Of a DNA stretch of 64,000 bases, positions 11,935 to 25,019 are shown piece by piece. The notes beneath the pieces were generated by a model. That model saw only the letters and a list, made by a program, of their open reading frames with translations, was not told the DNA's origin and did no database searches. The stretch is from Ceratodon purpureus (lineage: Eukaryota > Streptophyta > Bryopsida > Pseudoditrichales > Ditrichaceae). Within the stretch, counting starts at the first letter, position 1. Each line of letters starts with the position of its first letter. Position numbers and translations under genes: made by a program. The stretch is from positions 22,134,771 to 22,198,770 of the forward strand of contig CM026424.1 in the NCBI GenBank assembly GCA_014871385.1. Direction: 5' to 3'.

Positions 11935-12779
11935 CGGAGCGAGAAAACAGAGAAATCCAAGGTAAGAGTGACACTTCTGTGAGCTTAGGTGAGTCTGTGA
12001 CAACAAGCGGCAACATAAACAGAAAAATCAAGGGGCATGCCAAGCAATCAAGCAATATGTGAAGCGTGGATGCAAAGTGAACCTGCTCAGACTATGAGGC
12101 TGAAGCAAAACCCAGACATGGCGATTAAGCATAAAGGTGTTGTGGAGAGACGGACATGGCCACCAATGTTCCATCACTCCCAGTACCAAGTGTGGAATTA
12201 GTGGGACTCGACGGTTTGTTATCATGGCAAATATTTACATGGTGTGAAATTAGTGGGACTTGACGGTGTGGTGTCATGGCAAATATTCACATGATCTTCA
12301 TTGCATGGGGAGGGGACGTTTGAGTCTACATGAAGTCACACTACTGTAGGGAAATAGTGAGGTGTACCATTACATGAGAAATGAAGTTAGTAACTGCCGT
12401 AGGATGAGGATGCTTCAACAAAGATGTGGTCCATGGGCTCTGAGATTATTCGTGGGAACTTGGAAGTCTGAATCAGTCACAGGTAGAGCTGGATGGATGG
12501 GTCGATAGCAAGTGGAAAATGGGTAGCCTCGGTAGCTTGGAAAATGGATGGGGGGTGGACGCCTATTGCCATGTTGGAGCCTTTAAATTTAAGTCAATTG
12601 GTGATAAATAAGGACATATGAAAAAAACCGAAAGTAGCCATAAAATATAAAACAAAAGGCATAAAAGTAAATAATAAATGAAAGAACAAAAATTGAATCC
12701 CAGGAAGGGTAAATACATAATTCCAGAACAAAAAATGAAGAGATCATTAAGGAAGAATTAGTTATTATTCACGTTTCAC
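11935..12779. other. Intergenic, upstream of paralogue A
   Basis: Holds the presumed promoter and 5' UTR of paralogue A. A direct repeat sharing attagtgggac, tgacggt and tcatggcaaatattcacat occurs near 12197-12240 and 12246-12292. Nothing else is recognised. Confidence 0.35.
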
Positions 12780-14400
12780 TCAAACTTCATTTCTCATCTC
12801 ATTTTTAATCCACTCATAAAAGATAAGTTCACTTCAATGTTTCCTTCAATTTCCTATAATTGTGAATATTGTTTTCAACTCTTGCCATGCTGCACTACTG
12901 TAATTTTTAATATGGTTCTAATTGGGGTTAGTTCTGTGCACAATGATTAAGGAAGAATTAGTTCTTATTCATGTTTGACTGAAAATTCATTTGTCATTCA
13001 TCCATTTTTCATCCGCAAAAGATAAGTTCTCTTCCATGTTGCTTTCAAAATTCATATTTACGAATACCATTTCACCCTTGCCATGCTTCATTGCCTTTTT
13101 CTGTTATTTGGTTCCAATTGGGGAGCTATATCTCGCACAGTGATTAAGGTGGAATTAGTTCAGATTCATGTTCAACTGAAACTCCAATTTTCATTCATCT
13201 ATTTTTCATCCACCCTTAAATGAATGTTTCCTTCAAATTTCAGTAATTACAAAAATTGTTTTGACCCTTGCCATGCTTCAGCGTCTATTTTTTTTATTTG
13301 CTTCAAATTGGATTGAGTTCTGTACAAGCCGATTAAGGAAGGATTAGTTCTGATTCATGTTTCACTGAAACTTCAATTTTTAGTCATCTAGTTTTCATCC
13401 ATCCACAAATGATGCACGTGCACTTCAAGGTTTCCTTCAAATTTCAGCGATTATGAAAATTGTTTTGACCCTTGCCATGCTTCAGTGTTTTTTTTTTTTT
13501 CGCTGAAATTTGCTGAAATTTTTCACAAATGATGCACATGCACTTCAATGTTTCCTTCAAATTTCAGTTGTTCTAATTGGATTGAGATCTGTGCAAACCG
13601 ATTGAAGGAAGGATTAGTTCTGATTCATGTTTCACATAACTTCATTTTTCAATCTTTCGTTTTACCTCCACCCATAAAAGAAAAGGTCACCGTTATGTTT
13701 CTTACAAGTTTCATAATAACGGATACCGTTTTCACCCTTGCCATGCTTCAGTGCCTTTTTTTTTTATTTGGTTCTACTTGGGGAGCTATATCTCGCACAG
13801 TGATTAAGGTGGAATTAGTTCACATTCATGTTCAACTGAAACTCCAATTTTCATTCATCTATTTTTCATCCACCCTTAAAAGATAACATATGAATGTTTC
13901 CTTCAAATTTCAGTAATTACGAAAACTGTTTTCATCGAGCCTCCATGCTTCAGTGCTTTATTTGTTATTTTTATTTGGTTCTAATTGGGTTCAGTTCTGT
14001 TCACACTGATTGGAGGTGTGTTCTTTCTTATTCATGTTTCACCGAATCTGGCTTCTTCATTCATTCGTTTATCGTTCACAAAAGTTAGGGTCTCTTTAAT
14101 GTTTCTTCATCCTTGCCATGCTTCAGCGTCCTATGGTTTAGATGCTTCAAATTGGATTGAGTTCTGTGCAAGCCGATTAAGGAAGAATTAGTTCTCATTC
14201 ATGTTTCATTGAAACTTCAATTTTCAGTCATCTAGTTTTCATCCATCCACAAATGATGCACGTGCACTTCAATGTTTCCTTCAAATTTCAGCGATTACGA
14301 AAACTATTTTGACCCTTGAAGTGCTTCAGTGTTTTTTTTTTTTTTTTTTAGTTGTTCTAATTGGATTGAGTTCTACGCCTTGAAAAAAGATTACCTCTAA
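12780..14400 (+). repeat. Diverged tandem array, about 170-270 bp unit
   Basis: The phrase gattaaggaRgaattagttc followed by attcatgttt, aaacttcaatttt, tttccttcaaatttcag, ttgccatgcttcag and a T run recurs at about 12945, 13143, 13330, 13600, 13802, 14008 and 14176. Copies are diverged, which indicates an old array. Its right part from 13611 lies inside the left inverted-repeat arm. Confidence 0.7.
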
Positions 14401-15571
14401 ATGGGCTAGAAACTGGGCAAAAAATGATTAATTGTGAATGAAGAAGTAACAAAGTAGCAGGATTTAATTCACAAGTATAATGAATTTAGAAATCTGTAGC
14501 AGATTGAATGGTATCTGAAGATAATAAACTGCTGAAACATACTTGTGTTCTTTGAAAAAGAAAGACATTAGACTTTGGAATATAAACTTATACGTCTGGA
14601 AAGAACCTTGGATACTCAGTTGCTTATATTGGTTTTAGAATTATACAAGACTCTGTTAATGGTTGAACAAAATTCTAAGTATTGAAAAAACGGTGATAGT
14701 AAAGAAGTTCCTACAAAACAATTTACATCAAAATCTTCATATCTGGTAAAAGAACACTTCAGTGAAAATAATTAATAAAAGAAAAAAAAAATTAAAAAAG
14801 GCACTCGATCTGTGCGGGCGTGTAAGCGTGGTGGGGTGGGTGCCGGAGGGTGGATTCGAACCCGGCACCAGCACCCTAAGGCCGCCACGTCAGTTCGTAT
14901 CCGTAGCCTCGGAACACCAAGCCACCAAGGCTTTGACGAAAGGGAGTGTGTTCTGAGCATATTTATATCAAAACTGAGATCCAAAAAATCCAAAAAATTA
15001 AAAAATTAAAAAGTTTTGCGCCATCAACTGCGCTTCGAAAGCGTGGTGGGGTGGGTGTCGGAGGGTGGATTCGAACCCGGCACCAGCACCCTGAGGCCGC
15101 CACGTCAGTTCGTATCCGTAGCCTCGGAACACCAAGCCACCAAGGCTTTGACGAAAGGGAGTGTGTTCTGAGCATATTTATATCAAAGCTGAGATCCAAA
15201 AAATCCAAAAAATTAAAAAATTAAAAAGTTTTGCGCCATCAACTGCGCTTCGAAAGCGTGGTGGGGTGGGTGTCGGAGGGTGGATTCGAACCCGGCACCA
15301 GCACCCTGAGGCCGCCACGTCAGTTCATATCCGAAGCCTCGGAACACCAAGCCACCAAGGCTTTGACGAAATAGAGTGTGTTTTGAGCATATTTATATCA
15401 AAACTGAGATCCAAAAAATCCAAAAAATTAAAAATTAAAGAATTCTTCATTAGAACTTTAAATCTCGTATTCTGATTTATGCATAACTAATAAGCATCTC
15501 CTTGTTCCAAACTCGGGATTGCATAAAAAATTCGATTTTAAATTAAGCAGTGGACACCAAATTGAACATAG
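13611..15571 (+). repeat. Left arm of a large inverted repeat
   Basis: This 1,961 bp arm is the near-identical reverse complement of 32670-34413. Matching runs from ggattagttc at 13611 to acatag at 15571. The arms differ by about one 215-bp unit (three here, two in the right arm). High identity over unconstrained AT-rich sequence means a recent duplication or ongoing gene conversion. Confidence 0.85.
14800..15440 (-). repeat. Three tandem 215-bp units with a tRNA-like B box
   Basis: Each unit, read on the minus strand, contains ggttcgaatcc, a perfect RNA polymerase III B-box type sequence (14852-14862, 15067-15077, 15282-15292), preceded by ccttggtggcttggtgttcc, which could serve as an A box. 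Spacing between B boxes is exactly 215 bp. The units are joined by AT-rich linkers of the aaaaaatccaaaaaatt type. A tRNA-derived SINE amplified in tandem is the best guess; no complete tRNA cloverleaf is visible. Confidence 0.65.
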
Positions 15572-15996
15572 GAAGCAAATCAAAGCCGACACCAAATTGA
15601 GCAATCTGGACAGCAAGCTTAGGCAAATGAAACAAGTCAAATTGAAACAAACTGGTCAGCAAGCGTGAGCAATTGAAACAAATCAAACTGAAATTACACA
15701 TGCAATTGAAATATTTAGAACCATATAAGTTTTTAAGCACATCATGCTATTTGAAGTCCCGGGAGTGGTAAGCTCCACTGACTTAATGAGATTACCGAAT
15801 CACTTGTCACCAATTTCCACGGAAAATTTAGCAACAACCAATTAAGGCACAAAATGTGCATGCTCAATGTTCGAGGGGCTTCATTCTACGTACACACAGT
15901 AGGAGATAGAAAGTAAGTTCCGGGATAAACGGGCTCTAGAAGTAACTTAGAGTTCTAATTTAGGCTTCAGCATATAAAGTGAACCACGACTTTCAT
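15572..15996. other. Non-coding, degenerate repeats
   Basis: Contains phrases such as ggacaccaaattgagc and agcaagc...gcaattgaaacaa that recur in the intron of the adjacent pseudogene. No gene is supported. Confidence 0.35.
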
Positions 15997-18215
15997 CTAG
16001 TTCCTTGCAGCTGGGGGGTATGTTGCTCCAACACGCTTGACAAGGTCCACTGTTTGCTCCATCCAACGATCCTGCTCAGGAGTCAACTGCCCGCCCCACT
16101 GTGCAACCCACGATGCGTCAAGATCTGTGTCGCAAAAGAGGCAACGGTGACACTTGGAATCAATCATCTCTGCAACACAAGTGTTATGGAAAAGGCAACC
16201 ACATGATCCGAGCACAGCAGCCCCAGCCACGAATCCCTTTGAGCACATCGAGCACCAATCCTTCAAACTTGCCACTCCAACCGGTGGTACCGACTGTCGA
16301 TGCGGGTACTGGAACAAAGACTTGGGACGCAACACCAAATTATCCATCCGTGCCTTCTTGAATGCCGCATCAGCTACAGCACGTGCCACCTGGGATTGCT
16401 TGAAAACCGCGGCAGCCATGGAGAGTGGCCATTCTCCTCAGCAAGACGGTCGATGGTAAATCGAGCGGTCATCACGGCCTCCTGCAAATCAGCGAGTTTT
16501 TCGGAGGGGGACCGAACCATTCCACCTGGGCCTTGTAATCCGCTGGAGTCCCGATTGGAAGAGCCTTTTCTGCTCCAACAAGGCCGCGGCAGCCCTGCTT
16601 CGGCATCTGCTAAATCCTTGATGGAGCACCTTCCCATAACTGCCTCAGCGTCATCCTTCTCCTTTTGAAGTGCACGAAGCCCCTCCGCTGCGGATATCTC
16701 AGCTGCTGCCGCAAGCTGCGCCGCCATTCCGCTGCATCGACCAAGGTTCCAGTGTCGGTGGAGATGGAGATGCTCTGGACAAGCTTCGGATGATGCCGCA
16801 TAGGCCCTCAACTTGGCGGCGGAGTGCGATGGGGCCAAGCTTGCGGGGGTTCTTCAATGCCGTGGCGATGCGTCTGCTCCGACAATGCAGTGCTTCAGCC
16901 ACCCAGTTGACCTCCAATCCGTGCACAAATGTCGCAAAGGCAGCCTTCAAAAACCGCATGGAGTAGTACTTGTTGTCGGGGCTGTGTCCATAGACTTCGT
17001 AGCAGTGTTTGCTGAATAACCGAGAGCTCCTTGTCGGTGCAGTTGATAATCTCAAAAACGGTTTGCTTGATTTCCAACCCTCCAGATCTTGGTGATGTCA
17101 CTGTCCGAAATGTGCGGGTAAACAAATCCAACGTCGTCGACCATGGCACCTTTGTGCACAAGCCAACCTGAAAAAAATAAATCACCATGTGAAACAAGCT
17201 GGACCGCAAGATTCGGCAATTTAGAGTAAAATCAATTGAACAAAGTGGAGAATAAGCTAAAAGAAACTAGAAATAGTATGGGCCGCAAGCTTTAGCAAAT
17301 GAAGAAAAAGCAAATACAAAAAATGGCTTGAGCAAGCTGAAAGAGTCTTGACACAAACTGGACCGCTTGGCATGGGCCAATTCAAACTGAAACAGTGGAC
17401 TTATGGAATAAAAAAAAAAAAGCCATGTGAAAAAAAAATGATGTGAAACAAGCTGGACCGCAAGATTCGGCAATTTAGAGTAAAATCAAATTCAAACAAA
17501 GTGGAGAATAAGCTAAAAGAAACTAGAAATAGTATGGGCCGCATGCTTTAGCAAATGAAGAAAAAGCAAATACAAGCAAAATGGCTTGAGCAAGCTGAAA
17601 GACTCTTGACACAAACTGGACCGCTTGGGCATGTCCAATTCAAACTGAAACAGTGGACTTATGGAATAAAAAAAAAAGCCAACCTGCAAATGAAACAAGT
17701 CTTGAAACAAGCTGGACCAAACAAGGATCGAAACAAGCTGGACCAAACAAGGATCGAAACAAGCTGGACCAAACAAGGATCGAAACAAGCTGGACCGCAA
17801 GCTTCGGCATACGAAGTAAAATCAAATTCAAAAAACTTGGAGAGCAAGCTGAAAAAGACTTCAAACCGGAATGTCATGCAAGCTTCAACTATCTAATTTC
17901 AGTACAACTCAAATTCAAACAAACTCATGCGGCAAGCTGAAAAAGACTTCAAATAGACTGATAGGAAGCTTACAGGCAAGTGAGGTAACATCAATCGATA
18001 CCAACCTTCTCACTGAAGAATTCCGCATCGTACTCAGCTTCGCGGCCAACAATCGCTGGAGCCACCTTACCATGGATGCTCGCAATGGTTCGGGATTCCG
18101 TGAGATCCAGTGGAAACATCCCACTCATAGTTTCCCACGTCAATGCTTGGGCGATGCTTTCCAAATCTGCTTCAGGCATTTGACATTGCTTGCCCCGGAT
18201 CCTTCGCTTCGTCAC
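15997..18215 (-). pseudogene. Paralogue B of the unnamed RING-like family, frame-disrupted
   Basis: Family segments appear in order on the minus strand but in different frames. 18180-17991 has KVAPAIVGREAEYDAEFF. About 17165-16700 has VGFVYPHISDSDITKIW, CYEVYGHSPDNKYYSMRF, LEVNWVAEAL and KLGPIALRRQVEGL. About 16838-16374 holds a coiled coil. 16419-15997 holds FQYPHRQSVPP and the zinc module C-x2-C-x13-C-x-C-x2-H-x2-C-x11-C-x2-C, followed by SWVAQWGGQLTPEQ. Frame changes near 17050, 16720 and 16400 lack convincing introns, so the copy is probably dead, although an intron at about 17170-17990 looks real. Protein-level identity to paralogues C and D confirms the family. Confidence 0.65.
17184..17810 (-). 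repeat. Direct duplication and 26-bp minisatellite inside the intron of paralogue B
   Basis: A block starting tgtgaaacaagctggaccgc at about 17185 is repeated from about 17440 (period about 255 bp). Next, a 26-bp unit beginning gaaacaagctggaccaaaca repeats between about 17704 and 17800. The phrase aacaagctggacc also seeds the larger block. Confidence 0.75.
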
Positions 18216-21200
18216 TGTAGTCGGAGTCGCTCACCACATTGCGGCTGAATCTCCTGGTTGGTGTGGTAGCGGCCCGGGATTCCGTTTCTTCTCTTGCACC
18301 ATGGCGACACTCTCAAGCTGAGAAGCAAACATGTTAGCCACTGTGATTTCGCAAGAAGAAGGAGGTTAATAAAAATCAAGAGCTTAGTATAGCAAATTGA
18401 AAATGGAATTAGAGTCAACCTTTGCAGTGGGCGGGAGGGAGGTGCGTGCTGTAGGAGATCCACAGTTTTGCGTGGCGGAGGTGACGATTGTCGGGCGCAT
18501 GGGAGCACTCTGCCACTGCATTGGCTTCTCGTCTTCAAAAATCCAGCGTCCTTTGTCTCCCATCATTGTGCAAAATTTAATGAGAAAGCGCTTCCTTGGA
18601 GAAGCGCCGTTCTAAAATGGATTGATGGGGAGTACATGCAATTGCTTAAGCATCCCATTAAATGCTACGATGGAACTCTTGGGTCAGCTCAATGAAGATG
18701 CTGGTTCCATGTTGTCTAATCTGAGTACGTGTAACGTCCCATAACTTGGAAAAAAGGCTGCTGACCATTCGTCCACCTTCATTCGTCGAATGTGAGGAAA
18801 TACAAAGAGGATAACCGGCGCTGGATGAAAGGGAGTGGACAGTGTTACGTGGAAACTTCATCCCTCCAAACAGTTGTAACCATTCGTAACAGAAAATCAA
18901 ACCATGTTTTCTTGGCGGAGCTTCCTTATTGATTAATCACTGAAACTACATTTTTCATCCATATTGTTCTTCATCCACCCACGGAAGATTAGTTTATTTT
19001 AATATTTCTTTCAGCCCTTGCCATGTTGCACGGTTTTTTTTGGGGGGATGCTCTCTAGATTCCTTGTTCCTCAATATCTTAAGATATATTAAGTCGCATT
19101 TGCATAACTAATTAGCATTTCGATATTCGAAAATCGAATCATCAACTTACACCATTCCAAGGAAAACAGTGGGCACCAAATTAAGCACATCAGATTCCCA
19201 ATAAACCATGCTTTAAGCGAGCTCTTGCATAAGCATCACTAACATGCATAAAAGGAATAAAGAAAGGTGAGGGGATTAAAACAAAATTAATTAAAAAAAG
19301 GCACGACGAAGGTATTGAAGAAAGATGAAGGGAATTCAAAAAAAATAAAAAATAAACAAACAAATAAGAATGATGACATGGCTCAAAGAAAGATGAAGGG
19401 AATAAAATTAAAAAATAAATAAAGAATGATGAAAGCATTAAAGAAATATGAGGGGAATAAATAAATTAAAAATAGTATAAGGGATGATGAAGAGGATAAC
19501 GAAAGATGAAGTGGGTAAAGAGAAAGAATGAAATAAAGAAAGATGAAGGGGGGTGGAAGTAGAAGAAGGGAATATTAAAAATGGAACAAAAAAAAAGGAA
19601 TATTAAATTTCAAATTAAACAAGGAATTAGTCAACAATGAACTACATTTTATTTTGAAGGACATTGACTCGGAGGCGCATTCTAAATGTATAATCTTTCT
19701 GAATATTTGTTAAAGAAGATGGCGAGTCCAGTAAAAAGAGTCATCGGCGATTAAGACTCCAAGTTTGGAGTGATACCCAAAGTTGCCAGTTGGTAGTGAT
19801 TAGAAGATTGATATATTATCCAGGAGGAAGAATCCAAATGTACGGTTAGAGTTCTTTGTAAAGACATTCAACACTTTTCATATAGATCTAACATTTCTTG
19901 TATTAGATTATTTGTAAAGGCATCGAATATTCGTGATTGGATCTAAGGTAACCTTGAACTGCTTATTTGAGCAATTCCAATTTTTATTGCATAGTATGGC
20001 AAAATGTTAAAACTTTTGTCTTGCATGTATGTCATTGCAATTTAATATTTGAGAACCCACAGTAATATACGAAACACCAATTTTTTGCTAATAAATCTGT
20101 AACCTCTTATCCAATCACCATATTTGAATTTCCAATGCACTTCGAAGACTTGCAAGCAATAAGGAATTTTTTAATTTTTTAATTTTTGGGATTTTTTGGA
20201 TCTCAGCTTTGATATAAATATGCTCAGAACACACTCTCTATCGTCAAAGCCTTGGTGGCTTGGTGTTCCGAGGCTTCGGATACGAACTGACGTGGCGGCC
20301 TCAGGGTGCTGGTGCCAGGGTTCGAATCCACCCTCCGACACCCACCCCACCACGCTTTCGAAGCGCAGTTGATGGCGCAAAACTTTTTATTATTTTATAT
20401 TTTTTGGATTTTTTGGATGTCAGCTTTGATATAAATATGCTCAGAACACACTCCCTATCGTCAAAGCCTTGGTGGCTTGGTGATCCGAGGCTACGGATTG
20501 AACTGACGTGGCGGCCTCAGGGTGCTGGTGCCGGGTTCGAATCCACCCTCCGACACCCACCCCACCACGCTTACACGCCCGCACAGATCGAGTGCCTTTT
20601 TTAATTTTTTTTTCCTTTTATTAATTATTTTCACTGAAGTGTTCTTTTACCAGATATGAAGATTTTGATGTAAATTGTTTTGTAGGAACTTCTTTACTAT
20701 CACCGTTTTTTCAATACTTAGAATTTTGTTCAACCATTAACAGAGTCTTGTATAATTCTAAAACCAATATAAGCAACTGAGTATCCAAGGTTCTTTCCAG
20801 ACGTATCTTTATATTCCAAAGTCTAATGTCTTTCTTTTTCAAAGAACACAAGTATGTTTCAGCAGTTTATTATCTTCAGATACCATTCAACCTGCTACAG
20901 ATTTCTAAATTCATTATACTTGTGAATTAAATCCTGCTACTTTGTTACTTCTTCATTCACAATTAATCATTTTTTGCCCAGTTTCTAGCCCATTTAGCCT
21001 GGTAATCTTTTTTCAAGGCGCAGAACTCCATTTTCAACCATCTACAAGAGAATCATTGGGACAAGTTCATGTTTCTTTCAAATTTCAATAGATATAGACA
21101 TTGTTATTGAGCTTCCCTTGCCTCATTGAAACTTTATTTTGCGTTCATGTTGTATTTCATCCATCCACCAATATCTTAAAATATATCGAGTCGCATTTGC

Positions 21201-22905
21201 ATAACTAATTAGCATTTCAATATTTGAAAACTGAGTCATCAACTTACAATGATTGCAAGGTAAATCAGGCTTCAAGCTAAAACAAAGTGGACACCAGGCT
21301 TAAGCAACTAAGCTTGGATCGAATTCAAATTACACATCCAATTGAAGGTCTAGAAACATAGAACGATGAAGGGAATAAAGAAAGATGAGGGGATTTTTAA
21401 AAAATAAATTATGCAAGCAATAGAATTTTCAAGATCAAATTTTGTGGTTTTATATAATTTTTTATTCCAAACAATTGGTGATGAATTTTTTTATTTAAAT
21501 ATAGGAAATATTCATTTACACATCCTTCATATTAAAAAATACCTCATTAAAAAATAAAAATGAGCTGATCTAGGAAGACCTCAACATGAGGTGTTAGTAT
21601 GATCAAATTTTGTGAAATAAGTATCTTTATATTTTAATCAGATCTTAATAAAGTAATTATATCGTCATGCTCAAGTGTATAAACTTAGTTACGATATGGA
21701 GGGAAACAAAAATTCGGGTTATAATAAAGAATCAAAACATATCTATTGTTATAACAATTGGGCTTTGTTTAGTCCATATCAAATTCCTTCAAAGTATATA
21801 TTGAACTTTTTGTAGACACTTGCAAAAAGAAAGATGTGCATACATACAAAATATAACCTACATACATTCAAAATATAACCTTGGATGTTCCCTACATACA
21901 TTCAAAATATAACCTTGAAAATCGCCAAACCTTAATTTTTTGCAAAAAAAAGAGGTGCAAAATCATAAAAAGTGACTTAAAAAATCATCAAGAATGGATT
22001 ATTATTTTCCTTAAACTAAGATTTGGTAGACATTGACTCAGTTGTTCCTCGTGTCCTTACTACAGTAGTGGATTGGATGTGGAGCCTGATGTAGAGCCTC
22101 AGCGCCCAGATAGGCAGACTTTTTGGTGCCATGTTTAGAAATGATAAATTTATTATTTATTAGAATAGTTTTGCAGAAAATATAGTGAATAGTGAAAACA
22201 CAGTGAACAATAACAGAGAATAGGGATTTCAAGAGTAGAGAAATGAAGGATTTAACATTGGTTTTAAAAGCAATATTTCAAACAATTTCAAAGTATTTCT
22301 ATTTTCTTTGAATTAGTTCCCAAAAAAATCAATTTTGCAAATTTAAATTGAAAGACAACCTATACCTCATTTAACGGTATAGGGATCCAACACTTCAAAA
22401 CTTTAAATATCCAAAAAACTTCATTGTCAATTTTGGATTTTGATATTGACTTTGAATAACCCTGTTTAGAAGTTTGAGCTTTTTCATCTCTTCGTGTTTT
22501 GTTCTTTTCATCTCTTTTTTTATTGTGTTTTCCTCTTGGGTTTAATCTTTAATTGAATTTGATTTTAGATTATGTTTCCTTTGACCACATTTTTAATGTT
22601 TTATATTACCTTTGTTTTTCAATTTCTGATTTTTGGTTTTTCGATTCTACTGTGTTCCTTGTTTCAGTGCATATTAAAGGCTCCAAAATGCAAAGTTACT
22701 TAATTCAGATCCCATCAATCACTGCCATGCAATGAAGCACCGAAACCTGTGTTGATACTTGGATATCATCTCATTAAAGTGCTGTAGCACATTCTGTTAC
22801 TGTTCAAAAATTGGGCTTCACAACAAAAGCACCTGCTACATCAAAATTTGATTGTCAATCTTTAGTGCACCTAATTGCCTACTGCATTGCTATAGCAATG
22901 CTCCT
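18216..22905. other. Repeat-rich gap without a supported gene
   Basis: 18216-18900 has no supported gene. About 18920-19030 is a diverged member of the 12.8-14.4 kb array. 19080-19180 and 21175-21300 are a direct repeat pair sharing cgcatttgcataactaatta. 19250-19570 is a purine-rich stretch with repeated gaaagatgaaggg phrases. A partial copy of the inverted-repeat arm sits at 20165-21028. 21838-21920 has three copies of a short unit (tacattcaaaatataacct). The remainder is AT-rich. Confidence 0.5.
20165..21028 (+). repeat. Third, partial copy of the inverted-repeat arm
   Basis: It matches the right arm 32810-33650 in the same orientation, including two 215-bp units with B boxes at 20319-20329 and 20534-20544 and the unique stretch ending at aaggcgcagaactc. 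It shows more differences than the two main arms do from each other. Confidence 0.8.
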
Positions 22906-24132
22906 TTACGATTGGACAATTTTGAATCTACTTGAATTCTGTGCTACAAGCGCTCCAATCTCTGTGCTTCGCTCCGACCGAGCATTGATCTTGAAATCGG
23001 GGAAACCAGGGCGCTTCACGACAAGGTCGTAGTAGTCAGGTATGGCTTCTCGCGGAAGCAAGATCGATATCTCTTCGCGGATGTGCGACACCGGCCAAAG
23101 CGAACCAACTTCAATACCAGGTAACTCTTTACCTTGGAACTCAACTGTGACACAAATCATGTGCTGCACCACGGCCTGATCGATGGGTATCCATAGAAGG
23201 CCCTCTTTCCTGTATCGCACATACTGGAAATTGAGGTATAAAACTTGACGTGCTAGATGATAGCGGAAGATCATGCTAGGCTTGGAGACAACACACTTCA
23301 ATACATCTTGGCCCGCTTGAAACTTCTCGTCCCATCCGACATCCATAAGACTACTCAGAATTGCTTCAGCTGGCGATTTGAAGACGTACATGGTGGCTGT
23401 GCGACGCGGGTTCTCTGCTACAGCAAACAAGTCAACCATGACATGCACAGGCATGAACCATTTCACGTGTGCTGATTTACTCCCAGTTCCACCTTTCATT
23501 GCTTCAGAGATGTCGGTGGCCAACTTCAATCTAAATGCCTCGGACGTGTGCATGTCAGGGAGGGGCCAGTAGGGGTCATCAAGGGCGGGCAATGGCAACT
23601 CCTCTAAGCTGCCATACAAAGAAGAGCCAGACTGTGGAACGTACACTGCTTTCAGGAAAAAGGTGCCATTCTCCAGCAAAGTCTTATGACTGCGGCCATT
23701 GCGCACCGCTGCCTCTCCGACTTCATGGTGAAGCACGAGGATGACATCCATGACCGCCGTTGGATCAACCCAGTCGTCCCAATACGACTGATAAAGCAAG
23801 TTACATCCGCGGGGCTCCCTCGCAGCAGTGGCCGGATCCAAGAGCAACTGCCGGCGTTGATAAGCATGCCGAACTTTGATGGCGTCTAGCTTCAGCACAT
23901 CCCTACCACGCCTCGCCATTGCTTTGAAACGAAATCCAAGGATCTGAGCCTTCCATGCCCCAGCGAATGAGTCTGGACCATGAATCCTCGCGTCTCGGGA
24001 CCAGGGACCTCTCACGGCCGCTCTCAATGTCACCCAACTGCCTATTTCTACCCGAAGGGGAACGTAATTACCACGATCGTCCAAGTTGTTATAAAGCACG
24101 ACAGCATGCACCTCTTCAACTGGCTTATCCAT
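22906..24132 (-). CDS. Orphan 408-residue protein
   Basis: A single uninterrupted frame runs from ATG at 24132 (MDKPVEEVHAVVLYNN) to 22906. I chose this ATG over a non-ATG extension upstream. I do not recognise the family. Early residues (VEIGSWVTLRAAVRGPW ... AWKAQILGFRFKAM) have a BAH- or Tudor-like rhythm of strand and tryptophan, but this is only a resemblance. The middle has KWFMPVHVMVDLFAVAE and the end IREEISILLPREAIPDYYDL. There is no signal peptide, membrane segment or zinc motif. It lies alone in the spacer of the large inverted repeat. Length, balanced composition and lack of stops favour a real gene, possibly one carried by a mobile element. Confidence 0.6.
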   Translation of the reverse strand: MDKPVEEVHAVVLYNNLDDRGNYVPLRVEIGSWVTLRAAVRGPWSRDARIHGPDSFAGAWKAQILGFRFKAMARRGRDVLKLDAIKVRHAYQRRQLLLDPATAAREPRGCNLLYQSYWDDWVDPTAVMDVILVLHHEVGEAAVRNGRSHKTLLENGTFFLKAVYVPQSGSSLYGSLEELPLPALDDPYWPLPDMHTSEAFRLKLATDISEAMKGGTGSKSAHVKWFMPVHVMVDLFAVAENPRRTATMYVFKSPAEAILSSLMDVGWDEKFQAGQDVLKCVVSKPSMIFRYHLARQVLYLNFQYVRYRKEGLLWIPIDQAVVQHMICVTVEFQGKELPGIEVGSLWPVSHIREEISILLPREAIPDYYDLVVKRPGFPDFKINARSERSTEIGALVAQNSSRFKIVQS

Positions 24133-25019
24133 TTTCGCTCTAGCAAAGATCACAAGAAACCTAAGATGAAGCAAAGATCACTAAAGAACTTGCGAAGTAC
24201 TCACTGACGAGCTCCAAAGAGGAGAACAGATTCAGATGGCAATGGTTTCACGAAGGTCTACAGAACTTGAGCATGGCAGCGATGGAAGGGCTCTGGTTTT
24301 AGAAGGTGCTACAGCAGACTAGGAGGGCATCTTCGAAGTGCATGGAATGTTAGAAGGAGATCGATGAATTTCTGTATCTGTGTGAGCCAACCCACGAGGG
24401 AAAGCATTTCCCCATATCTAGTAAGTGGTGTATGAGTACTGTGTCAGTCCAGTTTGGTAAGGACATTATGCGAGCATTTTGTTTTCTATGAAAAGTCGTT
24501 GCACATGTAAACTGATCTCAGTGTCACAGTAGAGCAGCGCCAAATCATGCCGTGCATTGTACCTATAATCCTGGGCTTGGATATATCTGATTGGCAGGCA
24601 ATGTACATCAGAATAGTACGTGGATTTAGACAATGTTAACCTATCGTCGAATATTGATTAATAACAAGGTGGTGCAGCTTGCCAAATGCTTGGATCGTTG
24701 CACCCGTATATTATAACTTTTCATAAGACGTTGTCGGAAGAGCACTGATGTTGAAATCAACCACGACAGGAGTTTGTGTACAATGTCGTAACTCGCTAAT
24801 CCCGGCGTTGGTCCGTGACCTTCATCATCAATGTGAGCCCCTACATTGCAGCTAGGTGCCTACTGCCGCCCACACTTCCACCCCTACATGTGTTTTCAAG
24901 TGAAATTTGCTCTTTGAAGTAATAAACAACATTGTAATGGTGTCACTTGTACTGCTGCCAAATGTATTGTTGCCAATTGAAATGTTGCAAATTGTAAACA
25001 AAATTGTGAAAAAATAGTT

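Noticed and set aside
14762-15475. Several 60-104 codon frames with similar sequence, repeated at 20.2 and 32.8 kb
   Set aside because: They are translations of the 215-bp tandem unit on both strands. Conservation reflects DNA-level repetition, not a protein.
17704-17800. A CRISPR-like repeat array
   Set aside because: Units are contiguous without unique spacers and the genome is eukaryotic; it is a minisatellite.
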